A DNA stretch of 64,000 bases from Chitinophaga lutea (lineage in GTDB: Bacteria > Bacteroidota > Bacteroidia > Chitinophagales > Chitinophagaceae), in contig NZ_RPDH01000002.1 of the NCBI RefSeq assembly GCF_003813775.1, forward strand, positions 1,426,001-1,490,000. Direction: 5' to 3'. A model generated the notes under the pieces. That model did no database searches and was not told where the DNA came from. It saw nothing but the letters and a program-made list of their open reading frames with translations. Each line of letters begins with the position of its first letter. Position 1 is the stretch's first letter. The position numbers and the translations under genes are program-made. Shown in pieces: positions 51,173-60,154 of this stretch.

Positions 51173-51198
51173 ATCGGGTCGATGAAAAACAGTTCGGC

Positions 51199-51723
51199 TT
51201 AGGGTTGGGTGACCGGGCTTTCCGCATCACAGGTATAGGGGCAGCGGTGCCCTCTCTCCATGGCTTCCGGATCTTCCCCTTCCTGCGCCATGGCGCGTTG
51301 CACACCGGGGATCCAGGGGGTTTCATAGGCGACGAGCTTGCCGGAAATATCCTTGCCTTTCGCGTCTACCGGCAGCAACACGAACACTACTTCTTTTTTC
51401 TCGTTGAGGCCCAGGTATATCCGGATGCCTTCCGCGCCTTTTTTATTGAGCAGCGCCCCGATGGCGTGGCGGTTGAACAGTTCGGCGGCGGGCAGGTTGA
51501 AGTTCCGGGCGAGGTACGTGCTGTCCTGCAGCCTCCTTTCCAGTTCCGCTTTACCGGCCCTGAACGCTTTGGTATAGGCGGTGGCGTCGGTCATGGCAAT
51601 CACGTGCTCTTTGGCTTTCTCTTTGTCTACCGGGATGGAGCCGCCCCTGCCGAATTCGCGGTAAATCAGGAGGATGAGCAGCAACAGGATGATCAGATAG
51701 AGTACCGTTTGGGATCGTTTCAT
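51199..51723 (-). CDS. single-TM hypothetical protein
   Basis: 174 residues. One N-terminal membrane segment (about 6-22), then a basic/acidic domain: SIPVDKEKAKEHVIAMTDATAYTKAFRAGKAELER, FNLPAAELFNRHAIGALL and IRIYLGLNEKKEVVFVLLPVDAKGKD. The C-terminus has RGHRCPYTCD. Unknown family. First gene of the run leading to the NarL-type system; start at MKRSQTVLYL fits a signal anchor. Confidence 0.7.
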   Translation of the reverse strand: MKRSQTVLYLIILLLLILLIYREFGRGGSIPVDKEKAKEHVIAMTDATAYTKAFRAGKAELERRLQDSTYLARNFNLPAAELFNRHAIGALLNKKGAEGIRIYLGLNEKKEVVFVLLPVDAKGKDISGKLVAYETPWIPGVQRAMAQEGEDPEAMERGHRCPYTCDAESPVTQP

Positions 51724-51924
51724 AACAATTTGTATTTTTTGATGTGAGTAATTGCAAGGTAAAACGGCGGCCGGGAATAAAGGCAGGTAATACTGCCCGA
51801 AAAAAAAGGTATAAATACCTATTGCCAATCCCGGCAAAGGGGCATAACCGGTCCAGTGGCGTGCGCTCGAAGCCCCGGGGGCAAATCCAGGCATACAAGA
51901 TAGCTATTTTCTTTAATTTCAATT

Positions 51925-52518
51925 ATGGATACGACCACACAGTACATTGCCAAAGCCGCCCCCTTTGCGCAGCCTATACTGGAGCATTTGCGCAACCTGG
52001 TGCTGAAAACCTGCCCGCACGCCACCGAGCGCAAAAAGTGGGGCATGCCTTTTTTTGAAACCTACGGAGACAACCTTTGCAGCATGGCCGCTTTCAAGCA
52101 GCACTGCACCTTCGGGTTCTGGAAAGCGTCGTTGATGAAAGACCCGCAGGGCCTGATTTCGCAGATGGGCGAAACCGCCATGGGGCATTTCGGGCGACTG
52201 ACCAGCCTGGAAGACCTGCCGCCGGACAAGGTCATCATCGCCTATATCAGGGAGGCCGACCAGCTCAACAAAAAGGGCATCAAACCCACGGCGAAGAAAA
52301 CGGATAAGAAGGACCTCACAACGCCGCCGGTGCTGGCCGCCGCGCTGAAGAAAAACAAAGCCGCCGCGAAAACCTTCGAAGCATTCAGCTACTCCGCGAA
52401 AAAGGAATACATCGAGTGGATCGAAGAAGCCAAAACCGAAGCCACCGTGGCCAAACGCGTGGCAACGGCGGTGGAATGGATGGCCGAGGGCAAACAGCGG
52501 AACTGGAAATACCAGTAA
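51925..52518 (+). CDS. DUF1801 plus YdeI/OmpD-associated protein
   Basis: 197 residues. N-terminal DUF1801/YdhG part (about 15-110: ATERKKWGMPFFET, QHCTFGFWKASLM), then an OmdA/YdeI C-terminal helix set (about 130-195: FEAFSYSAKKEYIEWIEEAKTEATVAKRVATAVEWMAEGK). Cytoplasmic; function unproven although YdeI-type proteins are linked to peptide and stress resistance. The second DUF1801-type gene in the window. Confidence 0.87.
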   Translation: MDTTTQYIAKAAPFAQPILEHLRNLVLKTCPHATERKKWGMPFFETYGDNLCSMAAFKQHCTFGFWKASLMKDPQGLISQMGETAMGHFGRLTSLEDLPPDKVIIAYIREADQLNKKGIKPTAKKTDKKDLTTPPVLAAALKKNKAAAKTFEAFSYSAKKEYIEWIEEAKTEATVAKRVATAVEWMAEGKQRNWKYQ

Positions 52519-52604
52519 CAAGCAACGGAAAAGCCTGCTTTCTCCGGCCCCTGGCGAAGGTGGCGGGTAAAAACAGGCTTGTCCGGGTACGGGATGTCTG
52601 CAAG

Positions 52605-55103
52605 CTATCCCTTCTCTCCGACTACTTTCCCCATCAGCGGGTCGCTTTTGCTGGGGGCGCCGTTTTCCGCGTGCCCCGCGTACCGTTGCATGAAATTATT
52701 TTTCCCTCTTACGGAAATCAGCTGATCGTACCAGCCGTGGCTCGCCGCCAGCGGCACCCTCACCGTTTTGCGGGCGCCCGCGGCCAGGTTGAGCTTTTGC
52801 GGCTTCCCGCCGTACGACATGTCCGCCACGGCGATCTCGAGCCCCTGGGCCGAAGTATTGTGCAGTTCGAAAGCGATGCTGCCGTCCGGTTTGTTGCCGG
52901 TACGGGTATATGTCAGTTTCACGGTGAGGCCGGGGTCTGCCGCGTCGCCTTTGAATTCCCGGTAAAAGCCGTTGGGGCCGTATACTTCGAGCGAATAACC
53001 CGTCTGTGCGTCCCACTCGTCCGTTAACCGGTCGCCCGCCTTTACGGCATATCCCCTGCTCTGCTGGTTGTGGCCGGTGTACACATGGAACGGCGCGCCG
53101 GCGGACTGTTTGCCGAACAGCGCGTTGCCCGCGGCCAGCTGCAGCACCACCTGCCTGCGGTCTTTGCTCAACGCCGCGTCCGCATACAATTCGTAAGGAA
53201 TGGCGCAGGCCGGCCGGATACCGGGTTCCTGTTCGGGCAAAAGGCCCTTTTCCTGCCCTTCCCGCACCGATTGCACCTGCTCGCCTGCGATGTTCTTGAA
53301 GTTGGCCGGCGGGGCTTTAAAACGGGCCTTATGCACCGTTTCGATGAACGCCTCTTTCTCCACCGACGCCGGCATGTCGATTTTCTCGCCGTTGTAGGGG
53401 CGGAAGATGGAAGAGAAGTCGCCGCAAACGGTGCGGCGCCAGGCGGTGATATTGCCGGTCGCGATATTTTTCTTCAGTTTATGGCTCAGCCATTTTTCGA
53501 GGAACTGGAGGTCGGACGTATGGTCGAACACCTGCGAGTTCACATACCCGCCGCGGCTCCAGGGCGAAGCCACCACCAGGGGCACCCGGTAACCGAGGCC
53601 GATGGCGCTTTCGCGGGCGCCCCTGCCGGGGGCCTGCGCGGCCAGGGTCACATATTCCACCGCGGGGTCGATGCCGGCGGATACCTTGCCGGTACCGGCC
53701 TTCCCGGGCACGGGCGGCACAAAGGGCGCCACGTGGTCGAAATAACCGTCGTTCTCGTCATAGGTCAGCACGAAGATGGTCTTTTTCCAAACCTCGGGGT
53801 TCTGCGTGAGGATGTCCATCACTTCCGACAGGTACCAGGCGCCATACCAGGGCGCGCCGGGGTGATCGGAGAAGTTCTCGGGCGCCACTATCCACGATAC
53901 CGCGGGCAGCTGGCCGTTTTTAACGTCGTGCCGGAACTGGTGCAGGATGTCGCCTTTCGGCAGCTGCACTTCGCGCTCCGTATTGCCGTCGTTATATTTC
54001 AGTTTGGTCAGTTCGTGATAATCGGGGTCGCCGATGTTGGTGGTGAACGCTTTTTTATGCAGTTGCTGCTCTCTTGCAGGCAGTGCGCTGAAAGGGGTTT
54101 TGGCCACCATGTCCAGCGTTTTGTGCGTATAGGCGAGGTATTCTTTCTGGCGCTGTATCTTTTTTTCGAGCGCTTTGTGCTCGTCGGTGCCGGCCTTCAA
54201 TGCGGCCAGTTCCTTTTCCTGCGCCGCCAGTTTGGCGGGCAGTTCGTCCTTCACCCTGCGCAGGTATGCGAGGTGGGCTTCGGAATATTCCACATGGTAC
54301 TGTGAAAACCACTCGATGGGATTGTCTGTGAAGTTGGCCAGCCAGGCGTCTTCCTCGCCTTCGAACCCGGTGTCCACGCTCACTTCGTTCTGGTAGATCT
54401 TCCACGATACCTGGTTGGCTTCGAGGATTTCGGGGAAGGTTTGCCAGTGGGCCTGTTTGCCGTAGTCCACATCCGAATTATATACGTTGGCTTTTACATC
54501 CGGGCGCGCTTCGCTGCGGATGGTGCCCGTCCAGAAGTAGAGGCGGTTGGGCGTGGTGCCGGTGAGGGAGGAACAGAAGTGCTGGTCGCACACGGTGAAG
54601 GCGTCGGCCAGGGCGTAATAGAATGGAATATCTTCCCGGTCGTAATACCCCATGGTGAGCGGCATGCGGCTGTATTCGCGGTGGCCGGACTTTTTCACGT
54701 CGAGCCAGCGGTCGTACTGCCCGTTATTGCGCGCATCCACCTGGTCGGCCCAGGAATGCGGCAGGGCGCTCATCCAGGTCGCCCTGGTGTCTTTGATATT
54801 GAGGCGGAAGGGCGCATAGGTTTCGCCTTCCTTGTTTTTCTGCATGAATACGGGGCGGCCGTCTTCCAGTTTCAGGGCGCGGGGGTCGTTAAAACCGCGG
54901 ACTCCTTTGAGGCGGCCGAAACAATGGTCGAACGACCGGTTTTCCTGCATGAGGAACACCACGTGTTCAGCATCGAGGAAGGTGCTGCCGGGCGCGGGAT
55001 TGATGGCCAGGGCGCGCTGAATGGTTTCAGGGAGCATGTTGGCCAGTCCGCCTGCCCCGGTAAGCAGGGCGGCTTTGCGTAAAAATTCTCTTCTCGTGTC
55101 CAT
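52605..55103 (-). CDS. phosphocholine-specific phospholipase C, Tat-exported
   Basis: 832 residues. The N-terminus DTRREFLRKAALLTGAG is a twin-arginine signal. The phosphoesterase domain (about 40-500) begins HVVFLMQENRSFDHCFGRLKG and contains DQHFCSSLTGTTPNRLYFWTG and VLTYDENDGYFDHVAPF; the C-terminal part (about 600-830) has two DUF756-type beta domains (YAVKAGDRLTDEWDAQTGY and GKPQKLNLAAG). Cleaves phosphatidylcholine/sphingomyelin outside the cytoplasm. Start chosen at the Tat signal, not the long upstream open frame. Confidence 0.93.
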   Translation of the reverse strand: MDTRREFLRKAALLTGAGGLANMLPETIQRALAINPAPGSTFLDAEHVVFLMQENRSFDHCFGRLKGVRGFNDPRALKLEDGRPVFMQKNKEGETYAPFRLNIKDTRATWMSALPHSWADQVDARNNGQYDRWLDVKKSGHREYSRMPLTMGYYDREDIPFYYALADAFTVCDQHFCSSLTGTTPNRLYFWTGTIRSEARPDVKANVYNSDVDYGKQAHWQTFPEILEANQVSWKIYQNEVSVDTGFEGEEDAWLANFTDNPIEWFSQYHVEYSEAHLAYLRRVKDELPAKLAAQEKELAALKAGTDEHKALEKKIQRQKEYLAYTHKTLDMVAKTPFSALPAREQQLHKKAFTTNIGDPDYHELTKLKYNDGNTEREVQLPKGDILHQFRHDVKNGQLPAVSWIVAPENFSDHPGAPWYGAWYLSEVMDILTQNPEVWKKTIFVLTYDENDGYFDHVAPFVPPVPGKAGTGKVSAGIDPAVEYVTLAAQAPGRGARESAIGLGYRVPLVVASPWSRGGYVNSQVFDHTSDLQFLEKWLSHKLKKNIATGNITAWRRTVCGDFSSIFRPYNGEKIDMPASVEKEAFIETVHKARFKAPPANFKNIAGEQVQSVREGQEKGLLPEQEPGIRPACAIPYELYADAALSKDRRQVVLQLAAGNALFGKQSAGAPFHVYTGHNQQSRGYAVKAGDRLTDEWDAQTGYSLEVYGPNGFYREFKGDAADPGLTVKLTYTRTGNKPDGSIAFELHNTSAQGLEIAVADMSYGGKPQKLNLAAGARKTVRVPLAASHGWYDQLISVRGKNNFMQRYAGHAENGAPSKSDPLMGKVVGEKG

Positions 55104-55183
55104 AAGCTGTTGCTTTGATGTTTGATTCCGGGGTTTAAAATAGAAATTATTAGCGAATGCATGCGGGTGCATGCTCAATTTAA

Positions 55184-56344
55184 TTATTTGATCACGGGTG
55201 GGGTGAAATGCAGCTCCGAAATGGTGTACCAGGGGATGTTGAGGTAGCCGCTGTGCAGGGTGACCTGCACGCTGCTGCCTTTTTCCACGGCGTTGTACAA
55301 CCGGCGGGGCACCATTTCTTCTTCCCCGGCGGGTTTTGGCCCCCAGGCATCCAGCCTGAGGTAGTAAGTTTTGCTTTTCCCTTTGACGAACCATTTATCG
55401 AGTACGGTTACAGAATATTCTTCCACCTCGCCCTGATCACCCAGGATATTCGCGAACATGGCTGTGCCATACCCATATGGCAAAGCCACGGATATCGCGA
55501 GGAGCACTGATATCAGGTCCGTTTTACCAACTCCCCATAACAGCAGCCCCCCTATGGCTACCGCTGTTACTATCATCGGCGTCCATACTCCGGCATGACT
55601 GACGATGTGCATCTTTAGCGCGCAAAAAGCCAGCAGGCCGGCACAAACGATCACGGCATAATAAATGGACGGGAAAGGAATGCTTTTCCCCATTTCAAGA
55701 CTGATGAATCCCTTGTGAAAATGAGCGAGCACGGTAGCGCCCAAAGGTAAAATCATGGCCAGTACCAGGGCGTATTCCCAAAGGTCGTCAAACAGACTGG
55801 CGATGATCAGGCCAACCGCCGTCACCGTCATCGCACCGCAAAGCTTCTGCGCGCGTTTCAAACGGGCTTCCACTTCCTCCCGGCTGGCGCCCAGCGCCGG
55901 GTTTTCCAGCGCCGCTTTTCTTGCCAGCATGTCCAGGTCGGGATATCTGGCCGTAGCCCATGCTACGATCTCGTGATACCCGTTCAAACCGGAACTGATG
56001 CTGATGCTTCGCAGCGAAGGGTCCTCAGGCACCAGTTCCAGCGTGGTGCTGCTCCGGTGTGTGCTGGTGGTATAACCTTTTATGTCTGAGAAGGATAATG
56101 TCCTGTCCGTAAACAGCGATTTGTCGTGGATACTGTCTTCAGAAACGGTCAGCCGGATGCTGAAAATGTAGATCATGGCGATGACACAAGCCAGCATCAC
56201 CGCCGCCATGAACAGTATTCCGGGTGTGCTGACCGGATCCCGCTGCAGGAATTCGCCAATGCCGTAGGCGGCCCCCGCTGTGGCCAGTGCACAGATAACG
56301 GTAACGGTAATTTGCAAGGCAAGGGACAGCTTATATGTTTTCAT
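55184..56344 (-). CDS. hypothetical membrane protein
   Basis: 386 residues. Two N-terminal membrane segments (about 8-65) then a PH-like strand pattern (IRLTVSEDSIHDKSLFTDRTLSFSDIKGY) as in bacterial-PH proteins, a helical linker, and about six more segments (about 165-295), with a final soluble beta part (about 305-386). No recognised enzyme. Its ATG lies 83 bases from the divergent sigma-factor gene. Confidence 0.7.
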   Translation of the reverse strand: MKTYKLSLALQITVTVICALATAGAAYGIGEFLQRDPVSTPGILFMAAVMLACVIAMIYIFSIRLTVSEDSIHDKSLFTDRTLSFSDIKGYTTSTHRSSTTLELVPEDPSLRSISISSGLNGYHEIVAWATARYPDLDMLARKAALENPALGASREEVEARLKRAQKLCGAMTVTAVGLIIASLFDDLWEYALVLAMILPLGATVLAHFHKGFISLEMGKSIPFPSIYYAVIVCAGLLAFCALKMHIVSHAGVWTPMIVTAVAIGGLLLWGVGKTDLISVLLAISVALPYGYGTAMFANILGDQGEVEEYSVTVLDKWFVKGKSKTYYLRLDAWGPKPAGEEEMVPRRLYNAVEKGSSVQVTLHSGYLNIPWYTISELHFTPPVIK

Positions 56345-56427
56345 GATCTGCAGGATAACGGTACAATGATAAAAAAAACCATAGATTTATTGCAACATTC
56401 CGGCCCCTCACCTGTCTGTTTAATCCA

Positions 56428-56997
56428 GTGCATGCTCTGAACGGAAATACGCCCACCGACCACCAGCTGGTGGAACAGGTCCTGCGCGGGGATACCCGCG
56501 CCTTTGCCGTCATTATCCAACATACCGAAGGCCTGGTGGCGCAGATCATTTTCGGGATGGTGCGGCATGCGGAAGACCGGAAAGACCTCGTGCAGGACGT
56601 CTACCTGAAGGCTTTCAAATACCTGCCCGGGTTCCGCTTCCAGTCGAAGTTATCGACCTGGATGGCGCGGATAGCGTATAACACCTGCGTCAATTACCTC
56701 GACAAAAAACAGTTGCTGCCCCTGCCCGAAGGTTCCGAAGCGGAGCTGCCGGAAGATGAAACCGCCACCGCCGCCCTTTCCCGCAAGCAGCTGCACGATA
56801 TCCTGCAAGCCGGCATCGCGCGGCTGCCCCCTTTGTATCAAACCCTGATCACGCTTTTTCACCAGCAGGAATGCAGTTATGAGGAGATCGGGCAGATCAC
56901 CGGGCTGCCGGAAGGCACCGTAAAGAACTACTTATTCAGGGCACGGAAGGCCCTTCGTGACAATTTATTGCTTCAGTATAAAAAGGATGCGTTATGA
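56428..56997 (+). CDS. ECF sigma factor
   Basis: 189 residues from a GTG; no in-frame ATG exists upstream before the neighbouring gene. Region 2 (about 15-85): AFAVIIQHTEGLVAQIIFG, DLVQDVYLKAFKYL and STWMARIAYNTCVNYLD; region 4 (about 125-180): RLPPLYQTLITLFHQQECSYEEIGQITGLPEGTVKNYLFRARKAL. Its TGA overlaps the ATG of the next gene, an anti-sigma. A TAnnTTTA near-match lies at 56382. Confidence 0.92.
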   Translation: MHALNGNTPTDHQLVEQVLRGDTRAFAVIIQHTEGLVAQIIFGMVRHAEDRKDLVQDVYLKAFKYLPGFRFQSKLSTWMARIAYNTCVNYLDKKQLLPLPEGSEAELPEDETATAALSRKQLHDILQAGIARLPPLYQTLITLFHQQECSYEEIGQITGLPEGTVKNYLFRARKALRDNLLLQYKKDAL

Positions 56998-57446
56998 CCG
57001 CAACACACCTTACAGACGCCGCCATACAGGAATATGCGATGGGCCTGGCCCCGCAGCACGCGGCGCATATAGACGGCTGCCCCGCCTGCCGGGCGAAGGC
57101 GCAGATGTACCGGGAGATGGTAGCCGGCATCCAGGCACAGCCCGCGCCGGTATTTGATTTCGATGTGAGCGCCGCGGTACTGGCCCATTTGCCCGCTCCC
57201 CGGCGCACGGCCCTCCCCCGGCTGCTATACGTGGCTTTGACGGCGATACTGCTGGTTAGTGGGGCGGCGCTGTATATCTTCCGGGCGGATGTGGTGGCCG
57301 TGTTCAGCGGCGCGGCCTCGATGATGACATGGGTGATGGTGACGTCGCTGTTGACCATCCTCATTTTCCAGGGGCTCGACCTCCTGAAAACGTACCGGAA
57401 AAAAATGCGCGAAATGCTGCAACATTCATCACCCGCAACTGTCTAA
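56994..57446 (+). CDS. zinc-type anti-sigma factor
   Basis: 150 residues. N-terminal cytoplasmic ZAS-like domain with HIDGCPACRAKA (the H-x3-C-x2-C motif), then a hydrophobic segment (about 75-93), a short periplasmic loop and a second one (about 105-125), ending cytoplasmically. Sequesters the sigma factor encoded just before (ATGA overlap). Release would free it under an unknown envelope or redox cue. Confidence 0.82.
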   Translation: MTATHLTDAAIQEYAMGLAPQHAAHIDGCPACRAKAQMYREMVAGIQAQPAPVFDFDVSAAVLAHLPAPRRTALPRLLYVALTAILLVSGAALYIFRADVVAVFSGAASMMTWVMVTSLLTILIFQGLDLLKTYRKKMREMLQHSSPATV

Positions 57447-57457
57447 TTTAATACCAG

Positions 57458-57892
57458 ATGAAAAAGATATCCATCATAACGGCCCTGCTCACCGCAGCAG
57501 TAACGGCACAGGCGCAGGACCTGACCACGCCCCTCAAACAGGGCAGCTCGCTGGAGCTGGGGTTCCGGATTTTCGCGATTACCGTATGCATGTACCTGAT
57601 CGGCACGTTCATCATCACCATCGTGAAACTGGTGCTCGACTACCAGCTCAAAAGCAGGATGATCGACCGCGGTTTTTCCGAAGGCGACATTTCCCGTTTC
57701 TTCAAACCCGGCAACACGGCCATCCGGAACACCGCGCTGAAATGGTTTGCCGTGCTGGCGGGTGTGGGCTTCGGGCTTACCATCGTTACGCTGTCGCAGC
57801 CGGTGGGCCTGCATTCCCTGGCCATCATGGCGTTTTGCATATCGGCGGCATTCCTGGTGTATGCACAATTCATCAAACGATCAGACACATGA
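57458..57892 (+). CDS. membrane protein of unknown function
   Basis: 144 residues. A signal-like start (AVTAQAQ), then three hydrophobic segments (about 32-58, 90-110, 120-138) around a basic loop (DYQLKSRMIDRGFSEGDISRFF). The family is not recognised. 11 bases after the anti-sigma and overlapping the next gene's ATG, so certainly part of the operon. Confidence 0.72.
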   Translation: MKKISIITALLTAAVTAQAQDLTTPLKQGSSLELGFRIFAITVCMYLIGTFIITIVKLVLDYQLKSRMIDRGFSEGDISRFFKPGNTAIRNTALKWFAVLAGVGFGLTIVTLSQPVGLHSLAIMAFCISAAFLVYAQFIKRSDT

Positions 57893-59037
57893 ACACCTCG
57901 CTCCTTTTAGCGGCGGCCGGCTGGCTGGCCGTCAGCATCACCACCGGTTGCCGGCAGCAGCAGGCAAAGGCGGAAGACCATCCCCCGAGCCAATACCGGT
58001 TCACCCCGGTATCCGACATCCCTACCACCCCGGTGGCCGATCAGCAGCGCTCCGGCACCTGCTGGTGTTTTTCCACTTCCTCCTTTCTTGAAACGGAGAT
58101 CATGCGTATCACCGGCGAGGCAACCGACCTGTCTGAAATGTATTTCGTGCGTTGCGCGTACCTCGACAAAACCGCCAACTACATCATGCGGCAGGGGGCG
58201 GCCCGTTTCTCCGAAGGCGGCCTCAACCACGACCCGGTGCTCAGCGCCGCCGTGGCCGGCATGATGCCGCAAAGCGCCTATACCGGCTTAACGGGAACCG
58301 ATTCCGTCTATGACCACCGGCAGTTATTCCAGACCCTCGAAGAGCGGGTGAAAGCCTATGCAGAACGGAAAGCCGGCCCGGCCGCCCACTGGAAAACAGA
58401 CATCCCGGCCATCCTCGACCAATACCTCGGCCCCGTGCCCGCTGAATTTACCTACAAAGGGAAAACGTATACCCCCCAAAGTTTTGCCGCGGCCACACAA
58501 CTGAAATTATCCGATTACGTCACCATCACTTCCTTCACCCACGTTCCATTTTATCAACGTTTCATCCTGAACATCCCGGCCAATCACATGAACGAAAGTT
58601 TTTACAACCTGCCGCTGGAGGAATACATCGCCAATATCGACCATGCGCTGGCGAACGGGTATTCCCTCGCGCTCGATACGGACGCCAGCGAAAAAGGGTT
58701 TTCGATCAGGGAGGGCATTGCGGTGGTAGCCGCCGATACAGCAGATGAAAAGCGGATACTGACGGAACCGGCGCCAGAAAAAATCATCACGCAGCAATAC
58801 CGGCAGGAAGAGTTCGAGAACTTCAACACTACCGACGATCACAACATGCACATCACCGGAAAGGTGCAGGATCAGACAGGCAAAGTGTATTATAAGGTAA
58901 AAAATTCCTGGGGCACGCGGAGTGGGAAGAATGGATATTTTTACGTCAGCATTCCTTACATGCAGCTGAAATCCATTTCGGTGCTGCTGCACAAAGATGG
59001 ATTGACAGCCGCCACCAAAAGCCGTTTAAATCTCTGA
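57889..59037 (+). CDS. C1B (PepC/bleomycin-hydrolase-like) cysteine protease lipoprotein
   Basis: 382 residues. N-terminal lipoprotein signal with SITTGC (Cys21). Papain-like catalytic triad: Cys58 in RSGTCWCFSTSSF, His318 in DDHNMHITG, Asn339 in VKNSWG. Between them LSEMYFVRCAYLDKTANYIMRQG follows the aminopeptidase C/bleomycin hydrolase layout. These are normally cytoplasmic aminopeptidases; a lipoprotein form suggests action in the periplasm. Overlaps the preceding gene by ATGA, in an ECF sigma operon. Confidence 0.87.
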   Translation: MNTSLLLAAAGWLAVSITTGCRQQQAKAEDHPPSQYRFTPVSDIPTTPVADQQRSGTCWCFSTSSFLETEIMRITGEATDLSEMYFVRCAYLDKTANYIMRQGAARFSEGGLNHDPVLSAAVAGMMPQSAYTGLTGTDSVYDHRQLFQTLEERVKAYAERKAGPAAHWKTDIPAILDQYLGPVPAEFTYKGKTYTPQSFAAATQLKLSDYVTITSFTHVPFYQRFILNIPANHMNESFYNLPLEEYIANIDHALANGYSLALDTDASEKGFSIREGIAVVAADTADEKRILTEPAPEKIITQQYRQEEFENFNTTDDHNMHITGKVQDQTGKVYYKVKNSWGTRSGKNGYFYVSIPYMQLKSISVLLHKDGLTAATKSRLNL

Positions 59038-59039
59038 AC

Positions 59040-59435
59040 ATGACCACCTATAGAATATTCTTCGTTTTCGGCCTGCTCTGCATTGTGAGTGCGCTGTTCA
59101 TTTTCGCCCGCCAGCACCGCCGGGACGACCGGAACATCTCCGTCTCCGTCTCCGAATCGAAGGAGGCATATAAATTCAGGGCCGATTACCCCACAGCCAA
59201 TCATGGCCGGGTTTGCGATTACCTGGAGAAACAGCTGGGCCGTTATACGAACATCAATTTCCACGATGTGGAAATCGACGGCCATGTGGTGCTCGACAAC
59301 CAGGCTGATTTTTACCTGCTGCTGGAGCCCGGCAAGCTGCGCATGACGCTCAACAAAAAAGATAACAGTTACGCCACCTACGAAAAGTTCAGCCAGATGG
59401 GGCGTGAGCTGAAAGAGGTGGCGACGGGGCGCTGA
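59040..59435 (+). CDS. small membrane-anchored hypothetical protein
   Basis: 131 residues with one N-terminal membrane segment (about 6-22) and a periplasmic part (about 25-131) with strands FRADYPTANHGRVCDYL, GHVVLDNQADFYLLLEPGKLRMTL and a helical end. No recognised family. Starts two bases after the protease gene, which makes it the last operon member and a possible substrate, inhibitor or partner. Confidence 0.7.
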   Translation: MTTYRIFFVFGLLCIVSALFIFARQHRRDDRNISVSVSESKEAYKFRADYPTANHGRVCDYLEKQLGRYTNINFHDVEIDGHVVLDNQADFYLLLEPGKLRMTLNKKDNSYATYEKFSQMGRELKEVATGR

Positions 59436-59441
59436 AAACAG

Positions 59442-60140
59442 TTACCTGAAATACGGCAACACGCCTTCGGCGATCAGGGCATGCCCCGCTTTATTGGGAT
59501 GGTTGCTTTGCGACATCAGCGTTTTGAGATCGCTCCCTTTCCCCGCCGCCGCTTTGAACAAACCATAACTGTCCGCCAGCCCGATGCGGTATTTTTCCGC
59601 CAGCGCCTTCAGCTGATCGGCGTGCTGTTGCAGCACGTTACCGGGTTGCAGGATGTTCACGCCCAGGTCCGGTGAGGGCGTCAGGAGGATCACTTTGATA
59701 TTCTTTTGCAGGGCCTTTTGGATCATTTGTTCCATCGCCGCTTTCGAACGTTCCAGGCCGATGGCCCTGTCGTTGAGGGCGTAGTCGATGAACAGCACGT
59801 CCGGCCGGTGCGGCAGCACATCCTGCCCGAATCTTTCAGCGCCCTGCTCCGAATTTTCTCCACCAATGGAAGTAGTGATCGAATTGACCACGGCATAGGG
59901 GTATATCGTTTTCACCCCTTCCAGCACCCGGTAAGGGTAAGCTTCCAGCGTTCTGACATCGGGTGTTTTAAAATAACCGCTCGGTACGGAGTGGCCGTGG
60001 AATACCAGGTTGATGGTGCGGTTCTTCGGCCACTGTTTCAGCAACTCCGCTTTTACGTCCGCCAGGTATACGGCGGGGCCGGCCACCTGCGCGCGGGCGG
60101 GCAGGCACCAGAGCAGTGCAAAGAGCAATAATCTGTTCAT
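59442..60140 (-). CDS. secreted SGNH/GDSL hydrolase
   Basis: 232 residues. Signal peptide (1-17, LPARAQ). SGNH blocks: LVFHGHSVPSGYF (block I, with H-S in place of D-S), a Gly in GGENSEQGAE, LFIDYALNDRAIG (block III Asn), and the closing SNHPNKAGHALIAEG (block V Asp replaced by N, His present). Acts on esters, probably of polysaccharide or acyl groups, in the periplasm. The block I variation lowers confidence in ester activity. Confidence 0.85.
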   Translation of the reverse strand: MNRLLLFALLWCLPARAQVAGPAVYLADVKAELLKQWPKNRTINLVFHGHSVPSGYFKTPDVRTLEAYPYRVLEGVKTIYPYAVVNSITTSIGGENSEQGAERFGQDVLPHRPDVLFIDYALNDRAIGLERSKAAMEQMIQKALQKNIKVILLTPSPDLGVNILQPGNVLQQHADQLKALAEKYRIGLADSYGLFKAAAGKGSDLKTLMSQSNHPNKAGHALIAEGVLPYFR

Positions 60141-60154
60141 CCTTCTAATTTAAG

